A stretch of DNA of 64,000 nt, taken from CAZESS01 sp964414415. GTDB taxonomy: Archaea > Thermoplasmatota > E2 > UBA202 > DSCA01. A program made the position numbers and the translations under genes. The notes below the pieces were generated by a model. That model had not been told where the DNA came from. It was given only the letters and a program-made list of their open reading frames with translations, and made no database searches. Shown here piece after piece: positions 16,249 through 24,405 of this stretch. The stretch covers positions 45,996 to 109,995 of the forward strand of contig CAYPWJ010000004.1 in assembly GCA_964414415.1 (NCBI GenBank). The letters run 5' to 3'. The first letter of the stretch is position 1. Each line of letters begins with the position of its first letter.

Positions 16249-17609
16249 CAGTCGCTTACACGGCCAGCCGCGATCCGGAGGGACGGCTCGGACCACACCT
16301 GAACAGCTATGCCTGCCTTGAACTGCATCAGGTGAGAGGTGCCGTAGATGGCGGCGCCGACCCCGTCGGGTGGAAGCGTCAGCGATATATGCATTGTATT
16401 GTGGCCGAGCATCGACACCTGGCGCATGGGCTCGATTTCGCACGTGCCGTTGAGCTGCATAGTGCAGCTTTTGTTGCTGTACACGCCGGTAACGGGACCC
16501 GGCGACTCCCAGAGGTAGATAGCCTCCCAGAACGACGACGATAGATTGGTGTCGAGGTAGGTGTGTACGTCGCAGGCCATGGCGCAGTTCAGCGCGATGC
16601 GGTGTTCGCCGTGCTGAGCCGTGAGGTGGATGGCGGTGGGATAGCAGGCGTCATAGGCGGATGCATACTCCATGCTGCCGTACGAGAACGTGATGTCGGA
16701 GAAGGTCAGATAGCGTCCATCGGGAGAGACGAGATACAGGATGCCGAAGGCAGGTCCTTCACACACCCAGAAGGGGATGTTGCCGTAGAACATGCTCCAG
16801 CCGTTGTCGAAGGAGGCCCATATCCAGTCGTAGCCGAATGGATTGCTGCCGGTGGCGAGGCCGACGCTGGCGGGCGGGTTGCCCCGATGTGACAGCCACC
16901 AGGTCGCCAGCTGGCCGTACGCCCTGGCAGTCTGTGTGACGTCGCTGCCGCTCTGCATAGGAGTGCTGTAAGTCCAGTTGCCCCACACGTGCTCGTAGTA
17001 GCCGGTGCCGGTAACGCGGCTGCTATCGTTGCCTATCGTCATCGTCCCGGATACGTTGCAGCGCGGGATGAAGCCGTATTGGTAGGACCCGAGACCCATG
17101 GGGAGCACCGCGCTGGATATGCTGTCGGCGACCCATTTAGGCGGCGTTGTGGCGTTGAGATAGAGGTCAATGGTAGCGTTGCCGCGCTCGAAATGCACAC
17201 GGTACGAGGGGTAGCTGCCCTGCATCCACGATGCGCCGTAGCTCAGGTTGACGCGTCCTGTTTCAAACGAGAGAGTGCCGATGGAGTCGCCGTAGGAGCC
17301 CAGCGAGTAGCTTGTGCCGCTGCTCAGGTTGAACAGGGTAAGGAAGAGATTGCAGGCCGGGGTCTCCCGCTCGTATTCAAAGGAAGAGGTGAGCGTCCAG
17401 CGGGCGCCGCCGTCGAGCGTCATGACGGTGTCGATGTTCCACCATTCACGGCTGCAGGGGTAGTGGGCACCCTCATCCGCCGGCGTCCAGGTAGAGGCGC
17501 CGCTGTAGATGGATCCGGGCTGCTCCGATCCCGGGATGAGCGCCAAGAGTGGAAGTGCGCCGGCACTCACCACGAGAGCCACTAGGCAGCAGACGATGAG
17601 GAGGCGCAT
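16248..17609 (-). CDS. Secreted CrtC/AttH lipocalin-like protein
   Basis: This protein of about 453 residues starts with a signal peptide (LLIVCCLVALVVSAGALPLLAL). The mature part resembles the AttH/hydroxyneurosporene synthase (CrtC-like) lipocalin pair: CSREWWNIDTVM near residue 55 matches the REWWY motif, and GTGYYEHVWGNW near 205 matches GxGYxDHxWG. These folds bind or hydrate hydrophobic terpenoid-like ligands. Here the protein is extracellular with many Asn sequons, so the substrate is unknown. A TATA-like element (17631-17638) favours Met at 17609 over 17618. Copy B of the 26-bp element is just upstream. Confidence 0.7.
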   Translation of the reverse strand: MRLLIVCCLVALVVSAGALPLLALIPGSEQPGSIYSGASTWTPADEGAHYPCSREWWNIDTVMTLDGGARWTLTSSFEYERETPACNLFLTLFNLSSGTSYSLGSYGDSIGTLSFETGRVNLSYGASWMQGSYPSYRVHFERGNATIDLYLNATTPPKWVADSISSAVLPMGLGSYQYGFIPRCNVSGTMTIGNDSSRVTGTGYYEHVWGNWTYSTPMQSGSDVTQTARAYGQLATWWLSHRGNPPASVGLATGSNPFGYDWIWASFDNGWSMFYGNIPFWVCEGPAFGILYLVSPDGRYLTFSDITFSYGSMEYASAYDACYPTAIHLTAQHGEHRIALNCAMACDVHTYLDTNLSSSFWEAIYLWESPGPVTGVYSNKSCTMQLNGTCEIEPMRQVSMLGHNTMHISLTLPPDGVGAAIYGTSHLMQFKAGIAVQVWSEPSLRIAAGRVSD

Positions 17610-17642
17610 GGTTGCCATACCATACCTGTATAAAAACCATTA

Positions 17643-17668
17643 CCCACACCCCTCTATTTCCACTGGAA
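17643..17668 (+). repeat. 26-bp dispersed intergenic element, copy B
   Basis: CCCACACCCC, TCTA, TTTCCACTGGAA. It lies between divergent genes and abuts the TATA box (TTTAATAT, 17670-17677) of the radical SAM gene, so it occupies the BRE/upstream-activator position for that gene and an upstream position for the lipocalin gene. Confidence 0.8.
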
Positions 17669-17697
17669 CTTTAATATACTGTCGTTCTTACCTAGAT

Positions 17698-19332
17698 ATG
17701 CTGTTGACGCTGCTGGACGGCTACGTCGACGAGCCGGCATGCCTGGGTGTCCCTCCCTACATCTCCCCATATGTCCGGTATGCCGCTGGTGCAGCCACCG
17801 ATGCGGGCCACCGCTGCCAGTACCGCACCGTCGACCAGTGGCGGCAGGGATCCTCGCTTGACGGCGACGTCCTGCTGGTCGTTACCGGAGCGCTCGTCCC
17901 GGGTCGGTATCTGCGCGGTATGCCTATCTCATCAAGAGAGCTGCGCCAGATTGCCGCAGCGTTCAACGGCCCTGTCATCCTCGGTGGATCCGCGGCACGG
18001 CATGGCATCGGCCACGGCGGCGGGAGCCCGCCGCGCTCGGTGGATGCATTCGTTGACTATACAGCTGAAAAAGACGCAGACGCCTTCATCTACGACTTTT
18101 TGCAGGGCACGCTTCGACGGCGACGCCGCACGAACAGCGAATGGCACCGGTGGGCCACCATGGGGGCCCGCGTCGCCCTGCAGCACCCGGACTTTCCTGA
18201 CCCGCTGGTAGCCGAAGTCGAGACCTACCGTGGATGCCCCAGGTACCTCAGCGGCGGGTGCAGCTTCTGCATGGAGCCGCTCTTTGGCAGACCGGCGATG
18301 CGACCGGTTGACGACGTCGTTGAAGAAATAGCAGCGCTGTATAAGCTCGGGGTACGGCACTTCAGGCTGGGATGCCAATCCTGTTTTTACTCGTACCACT
18401 CCCGCGACATCGGCAGCAGCGAGACACCACGGCCGAACGTCGCGGCGATACATCGGCTGCTCACGGGCATACGAGCCAGAGCCCCTCGGCTCAGGGTGCT
18501 GCACATCGACAACGCCAACCCGGCCGTCATCGCCGCATACCGGGACGAAGCAGCAGCGATAACCAGGCTGATAACCAGGTACTGCACGGCGGGAAACACC
18601 GTTGCGCTGGGTATGGAAACCGCTGACGAGGCAGTCCAGGCGACCAACAACCTCAACGCTACCCCGGAGGACGCGAGGACGGCCATCCAGCTCATCAATG
18701 ACATCGGGGGAGAGCGCGGCGAAAACGGTATGCCGCGCCTCCTCCCCGGTATAAACTTCCTGTACGGGCTGCCGGGTGAAAGCAGCGATACGTTCAGCGA
18801 GAACTATGCCTTTCTGAAGCGGATAACGGCGGAAGGGCTATTGCTCCGCCGCATCAACATCAGGCAGGTCATCCCCGTCCGCGGCGAGCGAACGGGAACC
18901 GATACCAGGTTGCTGCAGCAGTTCAAGCAGCGGGTAAACGAGACGGTCAACCAACCGATGCTCCGGCGGCTCGTGCCTACGGGAACGGTTTTGAGCGACG
19001 TGTACCTAGAGATACACAGGGGAAAGCAGACGTTCGGCCGGCAGATAGGCTCCTATCCCCTGCTCGTCTGTCTACCCTACAAGACACAGACAGATCGATA
19101 CGTCGACGTAAAGATAACGGGACACGGCTACCGGAGCGTTACCGGCGTCGCTTATCCACTCGATGCCAACGCTGCGTCGCTGGACGCCCTGACAGCACTT
19201 CCCTCGATCGGGGAAAAACGGGCTGCCCGCATCATAACAGGTCGGCCGTACACCGACATAGCTGAACTTGACGCCGTCATGGATGCAGAGTTTGACCCGT
19301 CAGCGATATCAGGATGGTGTCAGTTCGGGTAG
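17698..19332 (+). CDS. Radical SAM protein with C-terminal helix-hairpin-helix (COG1031-like)
   Basis: This 544-residue protein has an N-terminal alpha/beta domain that looks like a degenerate B12-binding fold (LLVVTGALVPGR, VILGGSAA). A radical SAM domain with YRGCPRYLSGGCSFC (about residue 180) follows, where the Cys spacing is longer than the canonical CxxxCxxC because of an insertion, then GMETADEAV and FLYGLPGE. The C-terminus is a ComEA-like HhH (LTALPSIGEKRAARIITGRPY). The combination is characteristic of an archaeal family of unknown reaction. The HhH may bind nucleic acid. The TATA box at 17670-17677 fits the ATG at 17698. Confidence 0.85.
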   Translation: MLLTLLDGYVDEPACLGVPPYISPYVRYAAGAATDAGHRCQYRTVDQWRQGSSLDGDVLLVVTGALVPGRYLRGMPISSRELRQIAAAFNGPVILGGSAARHGIGHGGGSPPRSVDAFVDYTAEKDADAFIYDFLQGTLRRRRRTNSEWHRWATMGARVALQHPDFPDPLVAEVETYRGCPRYLSGGCSFCMEPLFGRPAMRPVDDVVEEIAALYKLGVRHFRLGCQSCFYSYHSRDIGSSETPRPNVAAIHRLLTGIRARAPRLRVLHIDNANPAVIAAYRDEAAAITRLITRYCTAGNTVALGMETADEAVQATNNLNATPEDARTAIQLINDIGGERGENGMPRLLPGINFLYGLPGESSDTFSENYAFLKRITAEGLLLRRINIRQVIPVRGERTGTDTRLLQQFKQRVNETVNQPMLRRLVPTGTVLSDVYLEIHRGKQTFGRQIGSYPLLVCLPYKTQTDRYVDVKITGHGYRSVTGVAYPLDANAASLDALTALPSIGEKRAARIITGRPYTDIAELDAVMDAEFDPSAISGWCQFG

Positions 19333-20031
19333 CTTCTCCCGCCATTGACGGGTGCGGAGATCGGAGAGATGGATGACCGAGAGGATGACGTCGTCATCGG
19401 TGAGCAGCTCCCCCATGCCGGGGACGTGTCCCTCGCCGACGAAGGCCACGACACGGTCATACATGTGCAGCGCATCCAGGAGACGTGCGGCCATGTGCCG
19501 GTTCCGCTCCTCGATGAGAATGGAGTACAGCTCCGGCAGCGTAGAGCGCATCTCCTGTAGATATGTCTGCGGCTCGGTTTCGAACGACGCGATCTCTCTG
19601 TCCACTCGTTTTTTGCTGAGAAAAAGCGACGAGACGGCGCTGAACATGAACAGCAGCTTTTTTCGCAGCGGGATGCCGTGCCACAGCCTGTCCATGACCA
19701 TTCTGACGTCGCGGTCGATGCAGAGAATACCGATGGCGTGATCCTTGGCGGTCGAGGCAGCTGCTGCCATCTCCGACCCAGTGGCAACGCCGTATTTTTT
19801 GGCTATCCGCTCCTGCAGGGATGCAAGTATCGAGTGAAAGAATGGCAGGTCGCCGCGTTTTTCACCTGGGGAAAGCAACGCCTGGAGACGGGTTCTGTCG
19901 AGCTCGAGGGCCACGACATCTGGCTCCACCGTTGTTATGATATCCTCCACCTGCGATGAGATGTCGAAGACGTGACCGACGCCGACCAGCGTCACCTGTT
20001 TTTTGCTGCCACCCTCGTCTACAGCAGCCAC
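19309..20031 (-). CDS. TraB/PrgY family protein
   Basis: This 240-residue protein starts with the TraB signature VTLVGVGHVFDIS, then PDVVALELDRTRLQALL, and ends with VVAFVGEGHVPGMGELL, which pairs the conserved Gly-His motifs. The family is related to TIKI/EreA proteins with a putative metal-dependent hydrolase or pheromone-binding role. Many archaeal members carry C-terminal membrane segments, but this one lacks them apart from a short hydrophobic stretch near residue 130. It overlaps the end of hypB by 13 nt and its 3' end overlaps the radical SAM gene by 24 nt. Confidence 0.85.
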   Translation of the reverse strand: MAAVDEGGSKKQVTLVGVGHVFDISSQVEDIITTVEPDVVALELDRTRLQALLSPGEKRGDLPFFHSILASLQERIAKKYGVATGSEMAAAASTAKDHAIGILCIDRDVRMVMDRLWHGIPLRKKLLFMFSAVSSLFLSKKRVDREIASFETEPQTYLQEMRSTLPELYSILIEERNRHMAARLLDALHMYDRVVAFVGEGHVPGMGELLTDDDVILSVIHLSDLRTRQWREKLPELTPS

Positions 20032-20657
20032 GCTACCAGCTCGTCGATGCCTTCATCGTGCCGGGCATCGGTCAAAAAATATGGTTGCGGTGCTATCTCT
20101 GCTATATCTGCGGTGATGGCATCGATGTCGACGTCCATATGCTCGGCCAGGTCCACCTTGTTGACCACGATGAAGTCAGCCGTCTGGAAGATGAGCGGAT
20201 GCTTTTTCACCATGTCGTCTCCCTCTGTGACGGAGATGACCACTCCTCGTTTGTCACAGCCGAGATGGAAATCAGCCGGGCAGACAAGGTTGCCGATGTT
20301 CTCTATGAACAGCAGGTCGATGGCCGTGAGGTCGAGGTCGTCCAGCGCATGCTCGATGACATGTGCATCGAGGTGGCATTCCTTTCCGGTGTTGATGTTC
20401 ACGACCGGTACATGGTGTTGCTTGATCCGTGTGTAGTCGCTGTCCCCAGTGACGTCTCCTACGATGACGCCTATCTGTTTTTTGCCCAGCAGCTTGTCAG
20501 CTATTTTTTCGATGAGAAGTGTCTTGCCCGAGCCGATGGCTCCCATGAGGTCGATGGTCGTGACGCTCGCTTCTCTGAACCGCTCGACGTTGGCCTGCGC
20601 GATTTTTTCGTTTTCCGCAAAGACATCCGCACCGACGGCGACGTCAACCTTATGCAT
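20019..20657 (-). CDS. hypB: HypB, GTPase for nickel insertion into hydrogenase
   Basis: This 212-residue protein has a P-loop GAIGSGKT (about 40-47), the metal-binding region with TGKECHLDAHVIEH and NIGNLVCPADFHLG, and G4 NKVD. The N-terminal Ni-binding CxxCGC motif found in some bacteria is absent, as in most archaeal HypB. It delivers Ni to [NiFe]-hydrogenase with HypA. No hypA or hydrogenase gene is in the window. It is followed with overlap by traB and preceded 5 nt away by the DUF357 gene, so these genes seem cotranscribed with hflX. Confidence 0.9.
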   Translation of the reverse strand: MHKVDVAVGADVFAENEKIAQANVERFREASVTTIDLMGAIGSGKTLLIEKIADKLLGKKQIGVIVGDVTGDSDYTRIKQHHVPVVNINTGKECHLDAHVIEHALDDLDLTAIDLLFIENIGNLVCPADFHLGCDKRGVVISVTEGDDMVKKHPLIFQTADFIVVNKVDLAEHMDVDIDAITADIAEIAPQPYFLTDARHDEGIDELVAWLL

Positions 20658-20662
20658 GGTAC

Positions 20663-20887
20663 CTACAAGGTGCCCTCATCTTTAAATGCTTTTGTCCGTA
20701 CGGCGTCAAGCAGTCCATGCGCGTAGTTGATACAGCCAAAGGCGGTGAACAGGTCCTGCCGCTCCAGGTAATACTGTGCATCATCGTAATACCGTGTTGC
20801 CATGTCGACGATATCCTGCTGGTTTACCGCCGCCACGTGCTCCTCGAACAGCGCGATGTCTTTCTCTATACGTTCCCTCTGCTCCAT
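20663..20887 (-). CDS. DUF357 family protein
   Basis: This 74-residue, all-helical protein has the pattern DMATRYYDDAQYYLERQDLFTAFGCINYAHGLLDAV of the archaeal DUF357 family. The fold resembles HEPN/TPR-like helical bundles and the function is unknown. The ATG overlaps the hflX stop (TAATG), so translation is coupled. The ATG 12 codons upstream would lie in hflX and is rejected. Confidence 0.8.
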   Translation of the reverse strand: MEQRERIEKDIALFEEHVAAVNQQDIVDMATRYYDDAQYYLERQDLFTAFGCINYAHGLLDAVRTKAFKDEGTL

Positions 20888-22164
20888 TATACCATCCTGA
20901 CGTGGGCGCCACGCTGCCGGCATCGCCCCATTATCTTGTCTTTGACGCGTTCGCTGCAGATGACGCGAACGGCGCTGGTCCCGTCGTTTCGGACCGCCCG
21001 GATGCGTGCCTGCTGGTTGAAGATAAACGACATGTCGTCCTCGTCGATGCCGTCCGGGAACATGATGTCCATCTCCACCTTGTCCGGCAGCGATGCATAG
21101 ATGGCGTCGACGAGCTCGTCCATGTTCTCGCCCGTCCTAGCTGACAGGAACAGCGTTGGTCTGGCGCCAATCACGTCCTCCAGGGCGGATTGCGTCTCCC
21201 GCCGTTCTTCCCTGGTGAGGCGATCGGCCTTGTTGAGCCCGATGACGATGTCCGGGTGGTTTTCCATCTCCCGTATCTCCCGCAGCGACACGGCTGTTTT
21301 TTCTCTGATGGTTCCCATGCCCTCACTTGCATCGATGAGGAGTACGATGACATCGGAGAGCGCTATCTCCTCAAGCGTCGGATGGAAGGCGTCGACCAGC
21401 CAGTGCGGCAGGTCCCGGATGAAGCCGACCGTGTCGGTGATGAGGATGGGCATCGCGTGTGTCCCGCGGTCGTGCTTCAGGCGGCGTGTCGTGGTGGAGA
21501 GCGTGGAGAAAAGGCGTTCCTCCACCGTCACTTCTTCGTCGGAGAGCTGGTTGAGCAGACTGCTTTTCCCCGCATTGGTGTACCCGGCGATGGAGACCAG
21601 GTAGAAGCCCTTGTCGCGCCGGTTTTTTCGATGTGACTCCCTGACCTTCTCCGTCTTCGCCAGCTCTTCTTTGATGTTTTTCATCTGTTTTTTGATCATC
21701 TCATAGTAGTTTGCTACCTCGTACTGGCCGCCGGCCATGAAACCCGGATGCTCGCCTGCCTTGGCGCGGTGGATGAGCTCGCGGATGTAGGGCCGTTCGT
21801 AGCGTAGCGAGGCGAGGCGTACCTGCAGCTTTGCCTCCTTCCGCTGCGCTCTGTCTGCAAATATGTTGAGGATGAGCCTGATGCGGTCGTATACCTTGAC
21901 GTTGAGTTCTTTTTCCATGGTGTACCACTGGGACGGGCGGAGCCGCTGGTCGACGACGGCGCAGTCGATATCATGGTTGGCGATGTAGTCGGCCACCTCG
22001 GCTATCTTTCCTGCTCCGATGTAGGATGCAGGGTCCGGCGCGTCCCGCTGCTGTGTGAAGACCTGCTGCACGCGGTAGTCGAGGGCCTGGGCGAGACGCC
22101 GCAGTTCCGTGGTGTCACGCTGCAGCGAGATGATGACCGCGTTTTTTTCGTCCATCTCGTTCAT
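20887..22164 (-). CDS. hflX: HflX, ribosome-associated GTPase
   Basis: This 425-residue protein has the N-terminal HflX domain (YIGAGKIAEVADYI; VDQRLRPSQWYTMEKELNVKVYDR) ending in the Gly-rich linker EHPGFMAGGQYE, a coiled coil and the G domain: GYTNAGKSSLLN, DTVGFIRDLP, NKAD. HflX splits stalled or stressed ribosomes. The linker here is shorter than the usual PGExQLE form. It begins an operon with DUF357, hypB and traB. A copy of the 26-bp element (22191-22216) lies just before its promoter (GGTTTTTTA, 22180-22188). Confidence 0.92.
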   Translation of the reverse strand: MNEMDEKNAVIISLQRDTTELRRLAQALDYRVQQVFTQQRDAPDPASYIGAGKIAEVADYIANHDIDCAVVDQRLRPSQWYTMEKELNVKVYDRIRLILNIFADRAQRKEAKLQVRLASLRYERPYIRELIHRAKAGEHPGFMAGGQYEVANYYEMIKKQMKNIKEELAKTEKVRESHRKNRRDKGFYLVSIAGYTNAGKSSLLNQLSDEEVTVEERLFSTLSTTTRRLKHDRGTHAMPILITDTVGFIRDLPHWLVDAFHPTLEEIALSDVIVLLIDASEGMGTIREKTAVSLREIREMENHPDIVIGLNKADRLTREERRETQSALEDVIGARPTLFLSARTGENMDELVDAIYASLPDKVEMDIMFPDGIDEDDMSFIFNQQARIRAVRNDGTSAVRVICSERVKDKIMGRCRQRGAHVRMV

Positions 22165-22190
22165 TTAATGGGGCGGGGGTAAAAAACCTT

Positions 22191-22216
22191 TTCCAGTGGA
22201 AACAAGGGGGTGTGGG
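22191..22216 (-). repeat. 26-bp dispersed intergenic element, copy C
   Basis: Reading the minus strand: CCCACACCCC, CTTG, TTTCCACTGGAA, followed at once by AAGGTTTTTTA, the likely promoter of hflX. As with copy B, the palindromic end abuts a TATA box. Confidence 0.8.
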
Positions 22217-23680
22217 TCATGCGCTGAAGTCCATCAGGCTGGTCCGTCCGTTGCTGAGACGCACGATGGGCACCTTTGCCGGATCCGGCATGAAGTTCAT
22301 CATCCGCTGGTAGTCCGTCTGCGACTGCCATGTCGAGGCGTTGATGAGCTGCACGCCCCGGTAGGAGTCGATGGCCGTCGTATGCACATGCCCGGTCACG
22401 AAGACGTCCGGGACGCGGTCGATGACCATGTAGTCGTGCTGCTCGGGCGCCAGCGGCGTGATCTCTCCATAAATAGGAGCCATGTGCCGCCGCATCAACA
22501 TGTGCTTCATAATCTCCGTTGGCTGGTTCTGGTTGATGCCGATGCGCGTCGAAAAATCAAAAAGCGACTGCCCGTGGTACAGCAACACGTCGAGCCCGTC
22601 CAGCCGAAGATAGCTCGGGTTCCCCACGAAGACCACGCTGAGGTCAGCAAAAATACGCTGCACATCCTCCTCAAACGCAGGCTGCGGCAGTGCCTGCCGC
22701 ACCGCATCGTGGTTCCCCGGCTGCATGATGATGGTTATGTCGCGTGGCACCGCCTCGAGTTCCTCGGCCAGCGCCCGGTACTGCTCGTAGATGTCTTCGA
22801 TGTACAGGTCATCCTCCTGGTTGGGGTAGATGCCGACGCCTTCCACCACATCTCCCGGTATCACGAGATATTGTATGTTCCTGGCTACCTTCCGCTGACG
22901 GCTGCTGCCGACATCGCCGTTCATCCATCGCATAAACGTATTCCATTCGTCCTCCAGGAACGTCTTGCTGCCGATGTGGATATCCGCTGCAAAGGCCACG
23001 TAGCCGTCCCCGCCACTCCGTTTCCCCTTTCTGTTCACCGGCACGTTCGGGCGCAGCAGCTGCTGGGCGATGATGAGCCCGTCACGTCCGCCTGTCCCGA
23101 TGACGCCAACGACCTCGTCCTCCACCAGCGTTTCAGCCATGCCGGCGTCCTCCTCCGGGATGTAGAGGGTGGCGCTGTCGCTTTCGTCCTCGACGTCCAC
23201 CAGCACGTGCCCTTTTGAACTCCGATTGACGCTGTCTACGAGGCCGATGATCGCCAGGTTGCCGTCTCTCTCCCTGGCTTTTTTTATCGGGATGACGTGC
23301 TTCATCTCCTGCCGCCTCCGCAGCAGCCGGTAGAGCTGCCTGTATCGGTCACGGAACAGCCTGGTAAAATCGGTGATGGTTCCCTCGCAGCAGCTCTTCC
23401 CGGTGACATCTTTCACGATCTCGATGTGCCGTTCTCCCGTCGACGGCGATGCCTCGGATGTGGACGACGTCTCCCTCTCTTGCTCTTCCTGACCGGATTC
23501 CTGCAGGGCGTGTTTGACATCGTCAAGCACGATGTTAAGCGGTTTTCCTTCTACACAGTCGAGGACACGCCGGGCGCTGCCAAGGCAGTCTCCCTGTTGC
23601 ACGAGGTAATCCACTGCCTCCGGCTGGATGAAGACCTGCTGTTTCTGGAAGTACTCGATTACCCTCCGACGGTCATTCAT
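22217..23680 (-). CDS. polB: DNA polymerase D small subunit (DP1), exonuclease
   Basis: This 487-residue protein has an N-terminal helical domain, an OB fold (about 150-230) and a calcineurin-like phosphodiesterase domain. Metal-binding motifs are all intact: AADIHIGSK, IPGDVVEG, QPGNHD, VTGHVHT. It is the Mre11-like 3'-5' proofreading subunit of the archaeal replicase PolD. DP2 is not in the window. Met at 23680 is preferred over Met at 23698 and 23692, because those lie inside the terminal helix of the SRP RNA gene, whose 3' end (about 23688) is 8 nt upstream. Confidence 0.93.
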   Translation of the reverse strand: MNDRRRVIEYFQKQQVFIQPEAVDYLVQQGDCLGSARRVLDCVEGKPLNIVLDDVKHALQESGQEEQERETSSTSEASPSTGERHIEIVKDVTGKSCCEGTITDFTRLFRDRYRQLYRLLRRRQEMKHVIPIKKARERDGNLAIIGLVDSVNRSSKGHVLVDVEDESDSATLYIPEEDAGMAETLVEDEVVGVIGTGGRDGLIIAQQLLRPNVPVNRKGKRSGGDGYVAFAADIHIGSKTFLEDEWNTFMRWMNGDVGSSRQRKVARNIQYLVIPGDVVEGVGIYPNQEDDLYIEDIYEQYRALAEELEAVPRDITIIMQPGNHDAVRQALPQPAFEEDVQRIFADLSVVFVGNPSYLRLDGLDVLLYHGQSLFDFSTRIGINQNQPTEIMKHMLMRRHMAPIYGEITPLAPEQHDYMVIDRVPDVFVTGHVHTTAIDSYRGVQLINASTWQSQTDYQRMMNFMPDPAKVPIVRLSNGRTSLMDFSA

Positions 23681-23687
23681 TTTAGCC

Positions 23688-24003
23688 GGCATGGACACGT
23701 CCGCGGTGGGCGTGGCGCACCACGCAGCGACGGCCCAGCGTTTTTCTCAATCCCGCGACCCCCCGAGCACCATGAGTCTTCGGCTGGGCTGCTCCCTTCC
23801 GGGCCTGACCCTCTACCCGAAGCCAAGATGGACAGCCGACCCTCCGGCCGGCTGCGGCCATCACCTCTGGTCCCGGGGGACGGGATTTCATCGTCCAACG
23901 CTGGATCGCTGCTTGGACGCCACGCCGCCGTTGGACTATCGACCCCGACTGAAGGCGATTTCCGGTGACAGGAGACGCCTAACTTCCCGGTCTAGTCCAC
24001 ACC
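23688..24003 (-). ncRNA. ffs: Signal recognition particle RNA (7S RNA)
   Basis: Reading the minus strand, the SRP54-binding helix 8 GTCAGGCCCGGAAGGGAGCAGCC is at 23787-23809. The 5' domain has CCGGGAAGTTAGGC. Helix 5 pairs GGCGTGGCG and CCAGCGTT with CGCCACGCC and AACGCTGG. Helix 1 pairs GGTGTGGAC (23995-24003) with GTCCATGCC (23688-23696), which sets both ends and gives 316 nt, the archaeal size. TATA-like elements lie near 24021-24040. It targets membrane and secreted proteins with SRP54/SRP19. Confidence 0.95.
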
Positions 24004-24042
24004 TTTGGCCAGCATCCATATATCCCGGTGATTTAATAACCT

Positions 24043-24294
24043 TTACCATGGCCGCCGGAGCACCAAGAACTCGTTCCTGAAGAAACGATAGAACAGCCAA
24101 GCCAGCGCGCCCGTCACAAATGCCACGTCGCGTGCCACCCACCACAGCGCCGTCCGCTCCATATCGGTGTCGTAATGATACCCGGCCATGTATGCATCCT
24201 GTGCCAGGAACACGATGGCGATGATGAGCACCGCCACCACGATAATATCGAGATAAAACAGCCAGCGTCTCCATTGTTTCGGCTCAACCGCCAT
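24043..24294 (-). CDS. Two-helix membrane protein, unknown
   Basis: This 83-residue protein has two hydrophobic helices: FYLDIIVVAVLIIAIVFLA and WWVARDVAFVTGALAWLFYRF. A short charged N-terminus (KQWRRW) and a basic end lie on the inside by the positive-inside rule, with an acidic loop (HYDTDMERT) outside. No family is recognised. It lies immediately upstream of the SRP RNA gene and is divergent from the large C25 peptidase. Good codon use and a strong start context support it. Confidence 0.65.
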   Translation of the reverse strand: MAVEPKQWRRWLFYLDIIVVAVLIIAIVFLAQDAYMAGYHYDTDMERTALWWVARDVAFVTGALAWLFYRFFRNEFLVLRRPW

Positions 24295-24405
24295 GGTAGT
24301 CCCTCCCTACAGCTATTGCCAATCGATATAAAAGGTTGGTGTTTCTTCCGACGTGCTCCGGCAAACAGTTATATCTACCCCCGGGTTACCCCGTAGAGGC
24401 ACATA

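Noticed and set aside
12175..22216. 26-bp element as a transposon remnant
   Set aside because: No flanking target duplications and no extended similarity outside 26 bp; promoter-side placement favours a regulatory site.
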